NCBI GenBank assembly: GCA_026708005.1 | Contig: JAPOVR010000072.1 | Coordinates: 1-46,960, forward strand | Origin: Actinomycetes bacterium | GTDB taxonomy: Bacteria > Actinomycetota > Thermoleophilia > Gaiellales > Gaiellaceae | Length of the DNA: 46,960 nucleotides | Direction of reading: 5' to 3' | In this document: in pieces, positions 16,861 to 24,871 of the stretch | Layout of the letters: each line of letters starts with the position of its first letter | Position numbering within the stretch: the stretch's first letter is position 1 | The notes under the pieces: generated by a model | What the model was told of the DNA's origin: nothing | What the model saw: only the letters and a program-made list of their open reading frames with translations | The model's database searches: none | Program-made: the position numbers and the translations under genes

Positions 16861-16937
16861 TCCTTCTCCCATCGTCGGCGCCGTCGAGACGCCAGCAAAG
16901 TGTCGCCTTGTTCCTACGTTAGACGTTAGCGACCGAA

Positions 16938-17771
16938 TCAGCCGTGCCAGGTTCTCTCGTCCCAATCGTGCTCCTGGAGCTCAGCGAGCCGGGCTCGATC
17001 GCGCTCCCGCTGAGCGCGCTCGCGCGCCTCCTCCTCGTGGAAGAGTCGGATCAGCAGGTAGGCGGTCGCAGCGAGGAACACGAGCGCCTGCTCGCTGGTC
17101 ATGAGGATGCCTCCGAAGTTCTGATCCTGGACCGGCGACAGGCCCCAGATGCGGGGTGCGCGCTCGTAGAAGTCGTAGAACGCGCTGCCCGAGAACGTCA
17201 GGGCAAGGCCGAGGAACGCAGACCCGACGAACCCGGCGAGGACGTAGCCGGTCCGGCCGAGTGTCGGCGGGTCGTGCGGGACGTCTGAGAAGACCGGCCA
17301 CCAGAACACCAGCCCGATTGCGATGAGGAGGGCGTGCTCGAGGTTGAGCGCCCAGGGGTTCTCGAGCGCGTAGTCGTAGACGACAGCAAGGTGGATCAGG
17401 TACCAGCCAACCAGCCACACGGGCAGCGCGACCTTCGGGCGCGTGAGCGCTCGCATGGCTCTGCCGCCGCGGGCGGCAATCGCGCGGCGCATGGACGGCG
17501 TGAGCCCGAGGATCAAGAGGGGCGGCGCCCAGTCCGCGAGGATGACGTTCTGAAGGAGGTGCATCAGCAGCGAGTAGTGCGCCGCGAGCGTCTCGAGCGG
17601 GGAGTTGAGGCTGGCGGCGATCATGACGAGACCGGCGCCAAAGCTGGCCGCCCGCCAGCGGGACGGCGGCTCGGCAGCGGCTCGAGCGGCGCGCACGTAC
17701 AGCACGCCTGCCAGGACCGCAAGGGCCAGGAACAGCGGCTCGAACGTGAACGAGGTCGGTGAGGGGATCAT
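16938..17771 (-). CDS. CtaG-like (caa3_CtaG) membrane protein 1
   Basis: This 277-residue polytopic protein has about seven hydrophobic helices. The caa3_CtaG family landmarks LNSPLETLAAHYSLLMHLLQNVILADWAPPLL and LNLEHALLIAIGLVFWWPV are present (given in part). The His residues near HYSLLMH and EHALL are typical. CtaG proteins help assemble copper-containing terminal oxidases. The C terminus is a charged Arg/Glu-rich helix. It overlaps the stop of the upstream CtaG paralogue by four bases (ATGA). No cytochrome oxidase subunit gene is in the window, so its client is unknown. Confidence 0.82.
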   Translation of the reverse strand: MIPSPTSFTFEPLFLALAVLAGVLYVRAARAAAEPPSRWRAASFGAGLVMIAASLNSPLETLAAHYSLLMHLLQNVILADWAPPLLILGLTPSMRRAIAARGGRAMRALTRPKVALPVWLVGWYLIHLAVVYDYALENPWALNLEHALLIAIGLVFWWPVFSDVPHDPPTLGRTGYVLAGFVGSAFLGLALTFSGSAFYDFYERAPRIWGLSPVQDQNFGGILMTSEQALVFLAATAYLLIRLFHEEEARERAQRERDRARLAELQEHDWDERTWHG

Positions 17772-18700
17772 GGGCGCACGCGTGCCGAGACTGCCTGGGT
17801 TGCCGCCCGCCGCCGCGCGGCCCGATCCTCAGCGAGGAAGAGGATCAGTAGGAACAGGCCGATTGTCACCGCCTGCTCGACCATCATGACCACGCCCGCG
17901 AAGCGCTGATCGGTTAGGGCGGACAGCCCGAGCAGGCGCTCATCCTGCGCGGCGTAGGCCCCGTAGAGAGGTCGTCCGCTGAACAGGAAGATCTCGGCGA
18001 GGACCTGTCCCGCGGCGAAGACGACGACCGCGGTCGCGATCCGTCCAGCACGGCGGACGCGGGCGCGACGGGTGGGATCGACGAGCACGGTCCAGATTAG
18101 GATTCCGGCCACGATGAAGGACGTGTGCTCGAGGTTGTGCAGGACACCGTCGTCGAGCGCTGCCTGGTAGAGGGCGGGCGTGTGCCAGACCGCGATGGCG
18201 GTCATCCAGATGATGAGGGCCGTCTCTGGGTAGGTCAGCCGCGTCACGAGTGATCGCAGCGGCCTGACGCGCGCGAGCGGGCCGAGGATCATGGCGGGGA
18301 TCAGGAAGAACACCAGCGGCCCGCGCACCGCGGCGAGCAGGAGCGCGGGCCCCGCATCGCCGATCGAGACGTGCTGGAGCATGTGCGCGGAGAGCAGGTA
18401 CTGCTCGCCGATCGCGTCGAGGGGCGAGATCAGCGCGAGGACCACGATCGCCAGACCCAAGCCGAACAGGACCGTTCGGCCAAGCGGCGCGTGGTCGGCG
18501 CGGCCCCGCCTGCGCAGCCGCACCATCGCCTGAGTGAACAGCAGGATGGCGAGCCCCGCGAACGTGAGCACGAGCGGGGAGAAACTCCACGTGGAGGCTG
18601 CCTCGTCGGGCCTGAGCGGACCGTGGTCTGCGCGGGCGGCCTGCGGCAGGACCAGCGCGGCGACAGCCGCCAGCGACGCGGCAAGCGCCACGCGCCTCAT
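17768..18700 (-). CDS. CtaG-like (caa3_CtaG) membrane protein 2 with signal peptide
   Basis: This 310-residue protein starts MRRVALAASLAAVAALVL and has a likely signal peptide ending at QAARA-DH. Six to seven membrane helices follow. LISPLDAIGEQYLLSAHMLQHVSIGDAGPALLL corresponds to the CtaG core helix pair (given only as landmark). LEHTSFIVAGILIW carries the second conserved His. ATG 18700 overlaps the TGA of the upstream gene, which decides the start; an upstream in-frame GTG exists at 18727. It is a distant paralogue of the next gene. Two CtaG-type proteins in one operon suggest a heteromeric copper-handling or assembly complex. Confidence 0.8.
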   Translation of the reverse strand: MRRVALAASLAAVAALVLPQAARADHGPLRPDEAASTWSFSPLVLTFAGLAILLFTQAMVRLRRRGRADHAPLGRTVLFGLGLAIVVLALISPLDAIGEQYLLSAHMLQHVSIGDAGPALLLAAVRGPLVFFLIPAMILGPLARVRPLRSLVTRLTYPETALIIWMTAIAVWHTPALYQAALDDGVLHNLEHTSFIVAGILIWTVLVDPTRRARVRRAGRIATAVVVFAAGQVLAEIFLFSGRPLYGAYAAQDERLLGLSALTDQRFAGVVMMVEQAVTIGLFLLILFLAEDRAARRRAATQAVSARVRP

Positions 18701-20181
18701 CACGCGTTTGCGTTGTTGAGGAGCCACAGAGCGAAGCTTGTCAGGGCCACCATGATGGCGAGCATCCCGATCTGTGAGCGGGTCGCGGCCCGCGAGTCGC
18801 CGAAGAGCGAGACTGCCCGGTCATGCGCGAGCATCAGTGCCGCGACATGGCCGGCAACGACCATGGCAACCTGCGTGTACCAGCTGTTCTTGGCGCCGAT
18901 GAGCCCGAAGTCGATGCCGAGCGAGCTCGTGCCGAACAGATCCCAGCCGTGGCCGAGCGGATCCGAGATGAGCGACGCGACCCCTTGGCCCTCGAGGATG
19001 AGCAGCGTCAGGTAGTGCGCGCCGACGTAGGCGACCGCGATCGGTACGAGCGAGTGGGCAAACAGCGTGCTGAGCCCGCGGCTTGACTGCAGCGCCGGGT
19101 TGCTCGGTGCGGGCGCGACCTTACCACGCAGCGCGTGGCGGATAGCCGCAGCGCCCAGGAGGAAGACGCAGTAGATGATCGCGACCATGGCGGCGAGGCC
19201 GACGCTGTCGGCAAACAGCCGGGCGCCCATAATCCCGAAGACCGAGTCGACGCCGTCCTCGATCAGGGGCCCGATCACGGCCCACACCGACCCCTCCTGC
19301 AGCCCGTCGAAGCTCACGCCGCCCAGCATGACGGCCACGAAGAGGATGAAGCCAGGGTGGGGTGTGAGCCTCGCGAGGCCGGACAGCGGCCGCCGCAGGA
19401 CGATCTGGTTGCCCCGCCGCTCGAACGGGGCGATGCGGGCCATTAGCCCGTAGTAGAGCGAGAACGTCTCGGCGCGCTCGATCCAGGCGTCGACGCCGTA
19501 GACGGCCATGCCGATCAGCGTCACGCAGGTGTAGACGAGGGCCGCGGCGGCAACGCTCCGCGGTAGCTGGCCGCCCACGGCGATCAGCTCGAGCCAGGTG
19601 AAGGCGGCGAGTCCTGCGGCTGCGGGGAGATGACCGAGCCACGTCGGGTATGGCGGGGCTGCTGGCGCTTGGCCGCGAAAGATGCGATCGATCGCCCACG
19701 AGGCGGCTCGACCGAGCGAGCGCCAGGGGTTGAGCGCGCTGAAGACGTTCCCGAGCAGCACGCTGGCAGGGACCAAGCCGAGCCAGAAGATGATGAAGAC
19801 GAACGTTGGGGAGAAGTTGTTCGTGGCCGACTGGCGTCCCGCGAAGCCCGACCACAGCATGGCGCCGAGCAGGGCGATGCCGGCGGCGCCGAGCAGAACC
19901 TCGAGCGCGCGGCTCGTCAGGACTGCGTTGAGCCGGCGGGGAAGCGGACGAACCTCGCCGCGCTCGAGCTGCGGCCGCTTCCAGAGGGCCCCAAGGGCGA
20001 CGAAAGAGATGACGAGGACGATGACGGCCGTCCAGCCGAAGAGCCACACCGGGATCGGCAGATCCGCTCTACCGCCGAGCGCGTGCGCGCTGGCGCTGGC
20101 GGGAAGGGCGAGGGCGATAACGGCCGCCGCGAGGGCAACGAGCGCGAGCGTGCGCAGCGACGTCCGATTCCAGCCGGTCAT
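18700..20181 (-). CDS. polytopic membrane protein, possibly FedA/fenitrothion-hydrolase-like
   Basis: This 493-residue protein has a signal-like N terminus ending ASASAHALGGRADLP and about eleven to twelve hydrophobic helices. Conserved-looking elements are FSPTFVFIIFWLGLVPASVLLGN, NPWRSLGRA, and TPHPGFILFV (landmarks only). The layout resembles a family often annotated as fenitrothion hydrolase; that name may not describe its role here. It is the first gene of the operon, with AGGAG before ATG 20181, and is coupled to CtaG-like protein 2 by a TGATG overlap. Association with two CtaG proteins suggests a respiratory or metal-related membrane function. Confidence 0.6.
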   Translation of the reverse strand: MTGWNRTSLRTLALVALAAAVIALALPASASAHALGGRADLPIPVWLFGWTAVIVLVISFVALGALWKRPQLERGEVRPLPRRLNAVLTSRALEVLLGAAGIALLGAMLWSGFAGRQSATNNFSPTFVFIIFWLGLVPASVLLGNVFSALNPWRSLGRAASWAIDRIFRGQAPAAPPYPTWLGHLPAAAGLAAFTWLELIAVGGQLPRSVAAAALVYTCVTLIGMAVYGVDAWIERAETFSLYYGLMARIAPFERRGNQIVLRRPLSGLARLTPHPGFILFVAVMLGGVSFDGLQEGSVWAVIGPLIEDGVDSVFGIMGARLFADSVGLAAMVAIIYCVFLLGAAAIRHALRGKVAPAPSNPALQSSRGLSTLFAHSLVPIAVAYVGAHYLTLLILEGQGVASLISDPLGHGWDLFGTSSLGIDFGLIGAKNSWYTQVAMVVAGHVAALMLAHDRAVSLFGDSRAATRSQIGMLAIMVALTSFALWLLNNANA

Positions 20182-20317
20182 CTCCTAAACGATGCCAGCT
20201 TGCGCCCCTGCGGACCGACGAAGCCAACTGGAAGCGTCTGCGTCGAGCCTGGTGCGGCCTCCGTAGGAGCAGAGGCTAAGCTCTGGAGCGAGGTGTCAGC
20301 AATGCGAGGCTGGTGAG

Positions 20318-21682
20318 GTGCCGATGGCCGTCGTGGAGACCGATCCTCGAGCGAGCGAGCGGGTTCTCGAGCTCGACCGCGCTCACGTCCTGTACTCCTG
20401 GTCGATCCAGTCGAAGATCGCCCCGATCCCCGTCGCCCGTGCCGAGGGCTGCTGCTTCTGGGACTACGACGGCAAGCGCTACCTGGATTTTTCCTCCCAG
20501 CTGGTGAACCTCAACATTGGCCACCAACACCCGAAGGTGGTCGCCGCCATCAAGGAGCAGGCCGATCGGCTGTGCACCATCGGGCCGACGTATGGCAACG
20601 ACCAGCGCTCCGAGCTGGCGCGCCTCGTTGCGGAGGTCGCGCCGGGCGATCTGAACCGGGTGTTCTTCACGAACGGCGGGGCAGAGGCCAACGAGAACGC
20701 GATCAAGCTTGCGCGCTGGTACACGGGTCGCGACAAGATCGTCGCGCGCTACCGCTCCTACCACGGCGCGACCGCCGGCGCCATCACGCTCACAGGCGAA
20801 CCCCGGCGATGGCTCGCCGAGCCCGGAATCCCCGGCGTCGTGCGGATGTTCGATCCCTACTGCTACCGGTGCTCTGCCGGGCACCCAGATCCCTGCCCGG
20901 TCTGCACGGGCGGGCTGCACCTCGAGGAGATCCTCCAGTACGAGGGGCCGCACACCGTCGCGGCGGTGATCCTCGAGACCGTCACCGGAACCAACGGGAT
21001 TATCGTGCCGCCGTCGGGGTACCTCCGCTCGATCCGGGAGGTCTGCGACCGCCATGGGATCGTCCTGATCCTCGACGAGGTCATGGCCGGCTTCGGCCGC
21101 ACCGGCGAGTGGTTCGCCTGCCAGCACTGGGACGTCGTTCCCGACATCATGACCGTGGCGAAGGGCATCAACTCCGGCTATGTACCCCTGGGTGGAATGG
21201 TGATCTCAGACCCGCTCTCCGACTGGGTGAAGGACCGGTTTTTCGGGGGCGGGCTCACCTACTCGGGCCACCCGCTCGCGTGCGCGGCGGGCGTCGCGTC
21301 GATCGAGGCCTTCCGGGAGGAGGAGATCGTCGAGAACGCCGCGGCCATGGGCGAGGTGCTCGCGCGCGAGTTGCCGGAGCTGCAGGACCGACACCCCTCG
21401 ATCGGCGACGTCCGCGGGCTCGGGCTGTTCTGGGCGCTCGAGCTGGTTCGCAGTCGGGAGACGCGCGAGATGCTGGTCCCCTTCAACGCCGGCGAGGAGG
21501 CCGCCGAGCCGATGGGCCGCATCACGAAGGCCTGCATGGCCAAGGGGCTTGCTCCCTTCGTCCACTGGAACGTCCTCGCTCTCACCCCGCCGCTGACCAT
21601 CACTCGTGAGGAGCTCCAGGAGGGGCTCGACATCATCGACGACGTGCTCGAGATCGCGGACGAGTACTCCGAGGACGCCTAG
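20318..21682 (+). CDS. class III PLP-dependent aminotransferase
   Basis: This 454-residue class III (omega) aminotransferase has FTNGGAEANENAIKLAR and RYRSYHGATAGAITLTG, and LILDEVMAGFGRTGEWFA with Asp about 253. TVAKGINSGYVPLGGMV contains the PLP Lys at about 282. A Cys cluster at about 182-196 (CYRC...CPVC) is an insertion seen in some taurine/beta-alanine-pyruvate-type enzymes. The amino donor is unknown. GTG 20318 or ATG 20324 are both possible; GGTGAGG lies just upstream. It diverges from the CtaG operon. It ends facing a broken LLM gene. Confidence 0.87.
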   Translation: MPMAVVETDPRASERVLELDRAHVLYSWSIQSKIAPIPVARAEGCCFWDYDGKRYLDFSSQLVNLNIGHQHPKVVAAIKEQADRLCTIGPTYGNDQRSELARLVAEVAPGDLNRVFFTNGGAEANENAIKLARWYTGRDKIVARYRSYHGATAGAITLTGEPRRWLAEPGIPGVVRMFDPYCYRCSAGHPDPCPVCTGGLHLEEILQYEGPHTVAAVILETVTGTNGIIVPPSGYLRSIREVCDRHGIVLILDEVMAGFGRTGEWFACQHWDVVPDIMTVAKGINSGYVPLGGMVISDPLSDWVKDRFFGGGLTYSGHPLACAAGVASIEAFREEEIVENAAAMGEVLARELPELQDRHPSIGDVRGLGLFWALELVRSRETREMLVPFNAGEEAAEPMGRITKACMAKGLAPFVHWNVLALTPPLTITREELQEGLDIIDDVLEIADEYSEDA

Positions 21683-21738
21683 CATCCGGCGGCCGCTGCC
21701 AGGCGCCCGCGAGGAGCTGCCCGCAGGGCACGCCCGGC

Positions 21739-21787
21739 GAGCCCAGCGAGCGTCTCGCAGGACAAACCTGGCAGCCTGGCTGGGCTC
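21739..21787. terminator. long-loop inverted repeat between convergent genes
   Basis: GAGCCCAGC at 21739-21747 is complementary to GCTGGGCTC at 21779-21787. The loop is 31 bases. It sits between the convergent aminotransferase and LLM genes. Weak evidence for termination. Confidence 0.3.
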
Positions 21788-21792
21788 TCCAG

Positions 21793-22787
21793 CTAGGAGA
21801 ACGCGGTGATGATCTCCTGTCCGTACACGTCGAGCGTGCGCTCCTCGTCGCCGGCCATGAGGTAGATGTTCCACTGGCGAACGCCGATGGCCTCGAGGGC
21901 CTTCAGCTTCTCGATGTGCTGCTCGGGCGTGCCGAGGATGCAGAAGCGGTCGTAGGTGTCGTCGTCGACGAAGCGCCCGTGCTCGGCGCCGGCGCGGCGG
22001 CGGTCTCGGTAGTCGTAGAAATCGCGCTGCTTGACGTACCCGAAGAGCGGGGCTGGCAGCTCTGACTCGTCGTATCGCGCGAGCAGGTCCATGACGTGCT
22101 TCGACACCATCGCGGGGAACCAGCGAACCTGGTCGCGCGCGCGTTCGAGGTCGGCCGACACGAAGGCGGGCGCACAGGCGATCGGCGCAAGCGCGTCAGG
22201 ATCGCGCCCGTCCTCCTCGGCGGCCTTGCGCGCGATGCCCATGATCCAGTCGACGATCTCGGGGTCGGTGAGCTGGATGATGACACCGTCGGAGACGCGG
22301 CCGGCCACGGCAAGAGCCCCGGGCCCATAGCCCGCCAGGTACATGGGAATCTCCGGGCGGTTCCTTGCCCAGGCGAGCTCGAGCTCCTGGTCGTTCCACC
22401 GCACTGTCCGACCGTTCATGAGGTCTTTCATCATCCGGCAGGCGGCCTCGTACTCGGCCATTCGGACAGGCTTGAGCCCGATCGTCCTGCGGGCGAAGTC
22501 ACCCCGGTCACGCCCAAGACGACCCGACCGCCCGAGATGTCGTGCACGGTCGCGTGCGCGCTCGCGAGGACGGTGGGCTCCCGTGTACCGGGGTTCGTCA
22601 CGCACAGGCCGGCCTTCATGGTGCTCGTGCGATGCGTCATGGCCGTCAGGAGCGGGAAGCACTCCTGCCAGAGGACGTGCGAGTCGTAGGTCCACCCGTA
22701 GGTGAACCCGTTTGCCTCGGCTCGCGCGAGGCGGTCGAGCATGACCGTGTGGGGCGGGTCTGGGAGAACCGTGACGCCGAACTCCAT
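21793..22787 (-). pseudogene. LLM-class F420-dependent oxidoreductase, single-base frameshift
   Basis: Two frames join into one complete protein of about 331 residues. The first part runs from MEFGVTVLPDPP through WTYDSHVLWQE and DISGGRVVLGVT. The second resumes at GDFARRTIGLKPVRMAEYE, continues with RPEIPMYLAGYGPGALAVAGR, and ends YGQEIITAFS. The junction is near 22504, where the minus strand reads ACCGGGG; one extra C would restore the expected VTRGDF. ATG 22787 has AGGAGGT at ideal distance. The family is the TIGR03842-like F420 group. A homopolymer sequencing error would make this an intact gene. Its paralogue at 32252 is also interrupted. Confidence 0.85.
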
Positions 22788-22848
22788 GGCCACCTCCTGG
22801 CCTAGCTCGACCCGGGTGCCTCGACCAAGGGGCAGGCTTGGGCGAGTC

Positions 22849-23244
22849 TCAGGCGTACCCGAGCTCGTCGAGGCGGGCGTCGTCAATCCCGAAGTGGTGT
22901 GCGAGCTCGTGCAAGACGGTGACTCGGATCTCTTCCTCGAGCAGCTCGAGATCGTGGCCGAAGTCGCGCATGAGGGGTCCCCTGTACAGCGAGATCTTGT
23001 CGGGCAGTACACCCGCGTAGCCCGAGGTTCGCTCGGTCAAAGGGACCCCCCAGTACAGGCCGTAGACGTCCGGATCGTCGTCGTGCTGGTCCTCGATCAC
23101 GATGTCGACATTCGAGATCGCGGCGGCCAGCTCCGGCGGAAGACCCTTCATGGCGTAGTCGACAACTGCCTCGAAGTCGGGCTCGGACTGCTCAGATGCC
23201 GCGCGATCACCGCTTCCTCCCATGTGATCTGCCGGTTCGTTCAC
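22849..23244 (-). CDS. zincin-like metallopeptidase family protein (DUF1025-like)
   Basis: This protein of about 131 residues contains TVLHELAHHFGID near its C terminus, an HExxH zinc motif with a further His and Asp as expected for the small zincin-like metallopeptidase family. Upstream are DFEAVVDYAMKGLPPEL and ISLYRGPLMRDFG, both typical of it. GTG 23244 is preferred because GTGA overlaps the argF stop; ATG 23223 is an alternative. Proteolytic activity is not demonstrated for most members. Coupling to argF is probably transcriptional convenience. Confidence 0.8.
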   Translation of the reverse strand: MNEPADHMGGSGDRAASEQSEPDFEAVVDYAMKGLPPELAAAISNVDIVIEDQHDDDPDVYGLYWGVPLTERTSGYAGVLPDKISLYRGPLMRDFGHDLELLEEEIRVTVLHELAHHFGIDDARLDELGYA

Positions 23245-24188
23245 GCCACGACGAGTGCAAGCAGCGCCTTCTGCGCGTGCAGCCGGTTCTCGGCCTGGTC
23301 CCACACCGCCGAGCGGTCGCCATAGAGCAGGCCCTCCGTGATCTCCTCGCCGACGTGCGCCGGCAGGCAGTGCATGACCACGGCTCGATCGCTCGCGAGG
23401 CGAAGCAGCCGCTCGTCAAGGCCGTACGGAGCGAGGTCAGCCGCCCGCTGGCCGCGCTCGTGCTCGCTGCCCATGCTCGTCCAGACGTCCGTGTAGAGGA
23501 CGTCCGCGTCCGCTGCGGCCTCGCGAGGACCGCTCGCGATCTCGATGCGGGCTCCCGAGGCGGCGGCGGGCTGGCTCGCGCGACGGTGCACGTCGAGGGC
23601 GGGCTCGTAGCCCGGCGGGCTCGCGACGACGAGATCGACGCCCACGAGCGCGCACGCCTCGAGCAGCGAATGGCAGACGTTGCTGTTCCCGTCGCCGAGG
23701 AACGCGATGCGGACGCCGTCGAGCCTCCCGAGGTGCTCCTTCACCGTCAAGAGATCGGCCAGCGCCTGGCACGGGTGGTGGAGCGGGGTCAGCCCGTTGA
23801 TCACCGGAGCGTCGGCCGAAGCCGCCAGCTCCTCGACCCGCTCGTGGCTGGCGGTTCGCATGACGATCGCATCGACGTAGCGGGACAGGACGATCGCCGT
23901 GTCGCGGATCGGCTCTCCGCGGGAGAGCTGGAGGTCGCCGGCTGCCAGGTTGAGCGCGGTGCCGCCGAGCTGCGTCATCGCAACCTCGAACGAGGCGCGC
24001 GTCCGTGTGGAGGGCTGCTCGAAGAGCATCCCGAGCACCCGCCCGTCGAGCAGTGTGCGGCTCGGGCCCCCGTGCCTGTGGGCCTTGAGCCGCTCGGCGT
24101 GGGCGAGGACGGTCTCGATCTCAGCGGCCGTCAAGTCGGCGATCCGCATGAGGTCGCGACCTCGCAGGGACGTCGGCGCCGGAACCAT
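23241..24188 (-). CDS. argF: ornithine carbamoyltransferase
   Basis: This 315-residue protein has STRTR at residues 60-64 for carbamoyl phosphate, HPCQ at 138-141, and HCLP at 273-276, all diagnostic. It makes citrulline from ornithine and carbamoyl phosphate in arginine biosynthesis. No other arg gene is in the window, so it is a detached copy or the only one elsewhere unlinked. ATG 24188 has a TAGGAT -10 six bases upstream, indicating a leaderless start. It is near the usual length of just over 300 residues. Confidence 0.93.
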   Translation of the reverse strand: MVPAPTSLRGRDLMRIADLTAAEIETVLAHAERLKAHRHGGPSRTLLDGRVLGMLFEQPSTRTRASFEVAMTQLGGTALNLAAGDLQLSRGEPIRDTAIVLSRYVDAIVMRTASHERVEELAASADAPVINGLTPLHHPCQALADLLTVKEHLGRLDGVRIAFLGDGNSNVCHSLLEACALVGVDLVVASPPGYEPALDVHRRASQPAAASGARIEIASGPREAAADADVLYTDVWTSMGSEHERGQRAADLAPYGLDERLLRLASDRAVVMHCLPAHVGEEITEGLLYGDRSAVWDQAENRLHAQKALLALVVA

Positions 24189-24200
24189 CAGGACATCCTA
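24186..24200 (-). promoter_or_regulatory. -10 element of leaderless argF
   Basis: On the minus strand TAGGAT (24200-24195) is followed by six bases and the ATG of argF at 24188. No ribosome site is present. Confidence 0.5.
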
Positions 24201-24241
24201 GTCCGCGCGAGCCCGGGCACGCCCCTGCGGCGTCCAAAGAA

Positions 24242-24270
24242 TTGAAAATCTAACACTTAGATCTTATATG
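24242..24270 (+). promoter_or_regulatory. heat-shock-type promoter upstream of hsp20
   Basis: TTGAAA at 24242-24247 and TATATG at 24265-24270 have a 17-bp spacer. CTTAGAT at 24256-24262 lies in the spacer, ending two bases before the -10, and TCTAACACTTAGA there is an inverted repeat. The dnaK promoter has the same CTTAGAT-N2 arrangement. The region is AT-rich in a very GC-rich genome. AGGAGGT at 24301-24307 is the ribosome site. Confidence 0.6.
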
Positions 24271-24314
24271 TATATCTACAACAGATATTGGGAACGACGA
24301 AGGAGGTTTCTGCA

Positions 24315-24796
24315 ATGGCACGCATTCGATTCCAGCCCTTTCGCGAGCTTGCGACCCTCTAGCTCGATCTGGATGACCTGATGAACCACCTCTGGACGGG
24401 CGGCAACGGCGGGGGCAGCGGCAACGGCGTGGCCCGGTGGGTGCCTGCGCTCGACGTCCACGAGACAGACGACGCGGTCGTGCTCAGGCTCGATCTGCCG
24501 GGGCTCGACCGAGACGACATCCCATCGAGGTTGACGGCGACCTGTTGACGATCGCCGGAGAGCGATCCCGTGAAGCGTTGGCAGGCGGCCACCGCGCTCA
24601 TCGCTGCGAGCGCGTGTTCGGGCGGTTCTCGCGAAGCGTGACGCTGCCCCGGGGCGTTGAGGCGGACGCAATCGAGGCCGTCTACGCCGACGGGGTGCTG
24701 ACGGTCAGCGGCCCGAAGCCCGAGGAGAGCAAGCCGAAGCACATCGGCATTGCCGGAGGCGACATCGGCCAGGGTTCTGGCAGGGAGACCGCCTAG
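24315..24796 (+). pseudogene. small heat-shock protein (Hsp20/IbpA), amber codon plus frameshift
   Basis: The reconstructed protein of about 160 residues starts MARIRFQPFRELATL and continues with LDLDDLMNHLW, VPALDVHETDDAVVLRLDLPGLDRDDI, IEVDGDLLTIAGERS and ERVFGRFSRSVTLPRGV. DGVLTVSGPKP is the last beta strand of the alpha-crystallin domain (landmarks only). Codon 16 is TAG at 24360-24362, in place of the Gln or Glu usually found. A one-base deletion near 24522 shifts the frame before IEVDGD. Promoter and AGGAGGT ribosome site look intact. Either a recent pseudogene or two sequence errors. Confidence 0.82.
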
Positions 24797-24843
24797 TTGT
24801 CCACACGGCCGGCCGACACCGGTGATCCGCCTCTAGGAGGAAT

Positions 24844-24866
24844 GGGCCGGGGCTTTGCCTCGGCCC
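24844..24866. terminator. strong bidirectional hairpin terminator
   Basis: GGGCCGGGGC at 24844-24853 pairs with GCCTCGGCCC at 24857-24866 through ten pairs including one G-U wobble. The loop is TTT. It lies between the convergent hsp20 and peptidase genes. Confidence 0.65.
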
Positions 24867-24871
24867 GTTGC

